This document shows positions 4,604-6,398 of a stretch of DNA of 6,398 nt, piece by piece (within the stretch, counting starts at the first letter, position 1; each line of letters starts with the position of its first letter). The translations under genes and the position numbers were made by a program. This DNA comes from DATJJW01 sp035491935 (GTDB taxonomy: Bacteria; Pseudomonadota; Alphaproteobacteria; ATCC43930; CGMCC-115725): positions 1 to 6,398 of the forward strand of contig DATJJW010000152.1 of assembly GCA_035491935.1 (NCBI GenBank), read 5' to 3'. The notes below the pieces were generated by a model that saw nothing but the letters and a program-made list of their open reading frames with translations, made no database searches and was not told the DNA's origin.

Positions 4604-6097
4604 TTGACGACATTTGACGATCTCGGTCTTTCCGAAGACCTGCTGCGCGCGGTTGCCGATACGGGCTATACAGCGCCCACCCCCATTCAGGCACAGGCCA
4701 TCCCCTATGTGCTGATGGGCCGCGACGTGCTGGGCTGCGCCCAGACCGGCACCGGCAAGACCGCCTCCTTTACCCTGCCGATGATCGATATCCTGGCCGG
4801 CGGGCGGTCGAAGGCGCGCATGCCGCGCACGCTGATCCTGGAGCCGACCCGCGAACTGGCCGCCCAGGTGGCCCAGTCCTTCGAGGTCTATGGCAAGTAT
4901 AACAAGCTGTCGATGGCGCTTTTGATCGGCGGCGAGAGCTTCAAGGACCAGGAAAGCAAGCTCGATCGCGGCGTCGACGTGCTGATCGCCACGCCCGGCC
5001 GCCTCATCGATTTGTTCGAGCGCGGCAAGATCCTGATGTCGGACGTCAAGATCCTGGTCATCGACGAAGCCGACCGCATGCTCGACATGGGCTTCATCCC
5101 GGATATCGAGCGTATCGTCTCGCTGCTGCCGCGCATCCGCCAGACCCTGTTCTTCTCCGCGACCATGCCGCCGGAGATTCGCCGCCTGGCCGACGCCTTC
5201 CTGTCCAACCCCAAGGAAATCTCCGTCGCGCCGCCGGCCTCGCCGGCCATAACGGTGACGCAGAACCTCTCCGTGCTGTGGGAGGAGGACAAGCGCAAGG
5301 CGCTGCGCGAGCTCCTGAACAAGGAAGACGTCAAGAACGCGATCATCTTCTGCAACCGCAAGCGCGACGTCGACATTCTGGTGAAGTCGCTGCAGCGCCA
5401 CGGCTTCGACGCGCTGGGGCTGCATGGCGACATGGTCCAGGCCAAGCGCACCGAGACGCTGGAGAAGTTCCGCGCCGGCACGATCAAGCTGCTGGTGGCA
5501 TCCGACGTCGCCGCCCGCGGTATCGACATCCAGGGCTTGAGCCACGTCTTCAATTTCGACGTGCCGATCCATGCCGAAGATTATGTCCACCGCATCGGCC
5601 GTACCGGCCGCGCCGGCAACCAAGGCCAGGCCTTCACCTTCGCCATGCCGGCCGAAGGCAGGGCGGTGGCGGCGATCGGCAAGCTGATCGGCAAGGACAT
5701 CCCTGTGCTGACCATCGAGGGCTTCGAGCATCCCGAGCTCAGCTTCGAGGATAGCGGACGCGGGGGACGCGGCCGTGGCCGTGGGCGTGACCGTTCCGAC
5801 AGCAACCGCCGGAAGCCCGCCAAGCCCGCGGTCGAAAAGGCAGCCACGGCCGAGGAAACCAAGCCCGTCCGGGAGAAGCCCGAGAAGAGCAGCCGGAACG
5901 CGAAGGTCAGCCGGCCGCGCGAGCGCGGCCCCCGTCAGGCGCCGGCGGCCGAGCCGATCCAGATGGGCATGGTCACGCCGATCGAGACCGCCCGCCGCTA
6001 TCGCCGCGAGGACGAGGACGATCCGCCGGTGATCGGTTTCGGCGACCATCTGCCGGCCTTCCTCAGCCGGCCCGTCGCCGTCGGCGGCCGGCGCTAA
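4604..6097 (+). CDS. RhlE-like DEAD-box ATP-dependent RNA helicase
   Basis: A 497-residue cytoplasmic DEAD-box RNA helicase of RhlE type. All motifs are visible in order: Q motif GYTAPTPIQ (21-29), I AQTGTGKT (46-53), Ia PTRELA (81-86), Ib TPGR (130-133), II DEAD (154-157), III SAT (185-187), IV IIFCN (247-251), V ASDVAARGID (299-308) and VI HRIGRTGR (329-336). A basic Gly/Arg and Lys/Pro/Glu-rich tail (about 384-445) should bind RNA non-specifically. The last residues, VIGFGDHLPAFL, form a short conserved end seen in alphaproteobacterial homologues. Expected roles are ribosome assembly and RNA turnover, often cold-related in this family. I choose TTG 4604 (GGAA 5 nt upstream) because MTTFDDLGL matches the usual N-terminus; the 50-codon upstream extension has no family similarity. 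Confidence 0.94.
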   Translation: MTTFDDLGLSEDLLRAVADTGYTAPTPIQAQAIPYVLMGRDVLGCAQTGTGKTASFTLPMIDILAGGRSKARMPRTLILEPTRELAAQVAQSFEVYGKYNKLSMALLIGGESFKDQESKLDRGVDVLIATPGRLIDLFERGKILMSDVKILVIDEADRMLDMGFIPDIERIVSLLPRIRQTLFFSATMPPEIRRLADAFLSNPKEISVAPPASPAITVTQNLSVLWEEDKRKALRELLNKEDVKNAIIFCNRKRDVDILVKSLQRHGFDALGLHGDMVQAKRTETLEKFRAGTIKLLVASDVAARGIDIQGLSHVFNFDVPIHAEDYVHRIGRTGRAGNQGQAFTFAMPAEGRAVAAIGKLIGKDIPVLTIEGFEHPELSFEDSGRGGRGRGRGRDRSDSNRRKPAKPAVEKAATAEETKPVREKPEKSSRNAKVSRPRERGPRQAPAAEPIQMGMVTPIETARRYRREDEDDPPVIGFGDHLPAFLSRPVAVGGRR

Positions 6098-6117
6098 ACG
6101 GCCGCAGCGAACGTCCC

Positions 6118-6154
6118 CATGCCGCCTGCGGTATCTCGCACGCGCAGCGGCATG
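6118..6154 (+). terminator. Hairpin downstream of the helicase
   Basis: CATGCCGC (6118-6125) pairs with GCGGCATG (6147-6154). After a single bulged C, TGCG (6127-6130) pairs with CGCA (6143-6146), giving a 12-bp stem with a 12-nt loop. It begins 20 nt after the helicase stop TAA 6095-6097. A short ATTTTAA follows some 10 nt downstream rather than directly, so this is a probable but not textbook terminator. Confidence 0.55.
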
Positions 6155-6188
6155 CTTAAGAAGATTTTAATGGTGGTGGAGCCTATGC

Positions 6189-6203
6189 TGGTACGGCGTG
6201 GGC
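6189..6203 (+). promoter_or_regulatory. Possible sigma-54-like (-24/-12) element upstream of motB
   Basis: TGGTACG followed 4 nt later by GGGC keeps the exact GG-N10-GC spacing of sigma-54 promoters. TGGTAC matches TGGCAC at 5 of 6 bases, but the -12 half matches only through its final GC. It is about 63 nt before motB. Flagellar genes are often sigma-54 dependent, which is the only contextual support. Confidence 0.28.
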
Positions 6204-6208
6204 GGTTC

Positions 6209-6222
6209 CGCGCCATGGCGCG
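6209..6222. promoter_or_regulatory. 14-bp perfect palindrome upstream of motB
   Basis: CGCGCCATGGCGCG is perfectly self-complementary and lies just downstream of the possible -24/-12 element, within the 169-bp gap before motB. It could be an operator; in GC-rich DNA a chance palindrome of this length is unlikely but not excluded. Confidence 0.3.
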
Positions 6223-6266
6223 TCCTGCCGTCCAACCGGCGGCCATGACAGCGTGTTAGGCCGGCG

Positions 6267-6398
6267 ATGGCGAAGTCGAACTCTATCATCATCAAACGGG
6301 TCAAGAAGGGCGTCCATGGCCATCATGGCGGCGCCTGGAAGGTGGCATACGCCGACTTCGTGACCGCGATGATGGCGTTCTTCCTGCTGCTCTGGTTG
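6267..6398 (+). CDS. motB: Flagellar motor stator protein MotB (N-terminal fragment)
   Basis: The first 44 residues of MotB, cut off by the window end. A short basic cytoplasmic start (IIIKRVKKG, then HGHHGG) leads into the diagnostic AWKVAYADFVTAMMAFFLLLWL, the single transmembrane helix of the stator. Asp30 in YADF corresponds to the proton-conducting aspartate (Asp32 of E. coli MotB). MotB pairs with MotA in the inner membrane and anchors to peptidoglycan through a C-terminal OmpA-like domain not visible here. No motA precedes it; the upstream gene is the helicase, so motB probably has its own promoter. The start at ATG 6267 has no strong Shine-Dalgarno; GGCCGG lies just upstream. Confidence 0.95.
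   Translation, partial: MAKSNSIIIKRVKKGVHGHHGGAWKVAYADFVTAMMAFFLLLWL

Noticed and set aside
4574..6049. Very long minus-strand open frame (491 codons) opposite the helicase
   Set aside because: The plus strand carries every DEAD-box motif. The antisense translation is low in complexity, rich in Asp/Leu/Gly/Arg, and matches nothing I know.
6152..6259. Small 35-codon open frame before motB (ATG 6152 to TAG 6257-6259), beginning MLKKILMVVE
   Set aside because: It starts inside the helicase hairpin, has no Shine-Dalgarno, and contains many chance in-frame ATGs. The start looks slightly like a response regulator but the remainder does not.

Overview
The window is GC-rich and reads as alphaproteobacterial chromosome. 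The signs are a glutathione-dependent formaldehyde oxidation pair, an RhlE-like DEAD-box helicase with an alphaproteobacterial-style C-terminal tail, and a MotB N-terminus. No genus can be named from the sequence alone.

Layout, left to right. (1) Positions 1-1007 hold the end of class III alcohol dehydrogenase (S-(hydroxymethyl)glutathione dehydrogenase) and a complete S-formylglutathione hydrolase, translationally coupled by a one-base stop/start overlap. Together they oxidise formaldehyde to formate through glutathione adducts. (2) Positions 1025-3321 form the accessory-looking core. A two-gene operon encodes an AhpD-like carboxymuconolactone decarboxylase (CMD) family protein and an ECF41-type sigma factor with a fused SnoaL-like domain. 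It is preceded by a sequence matching the ECF41 promoter (TGTCACA, 16 nt, CGTC), so it is probably self-activating. The operon is bracketed by two directly repeated modules of about 380 bp on the minus strand. Each module consists of a small XRE-like helix-turn-helix gene, a hairpin just downstream with a shared CCTGGCAAA core, and a conserved upstream block containing the palindrome GTTGCAAC. The two HTH proteins are about 85% identical over 71 residues. (3) Positions 3341-4398 (minus strand) hold a coupled pair: an alpha/beta hydrolase and a DUF167/YggU-family protein that appears to start at TTG. (4) Positions 4399-4603 are a divergent control region with several inverted repeats. (5) Positions 4604-6097 encode the RhlE-like DEAD-box RNA helicase. 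(6) Positions 6098-6266 contain a strong hairpin, a possible sigma-54-like element and a 14-bp palindrome. (7) From 6267 the flagellar stator gene motB begins and runs off the end.

The most interesting unit is the ECF41 operon enclosed by duplicated small HTH regulators. ECF41 sigma factors with CMD-type neighbours are an established family. The flanking HTH modules and the different leader of each copy are what deserve a second look. No tRNA, rRNA, CRISPR array, transposase or integrase was seen.
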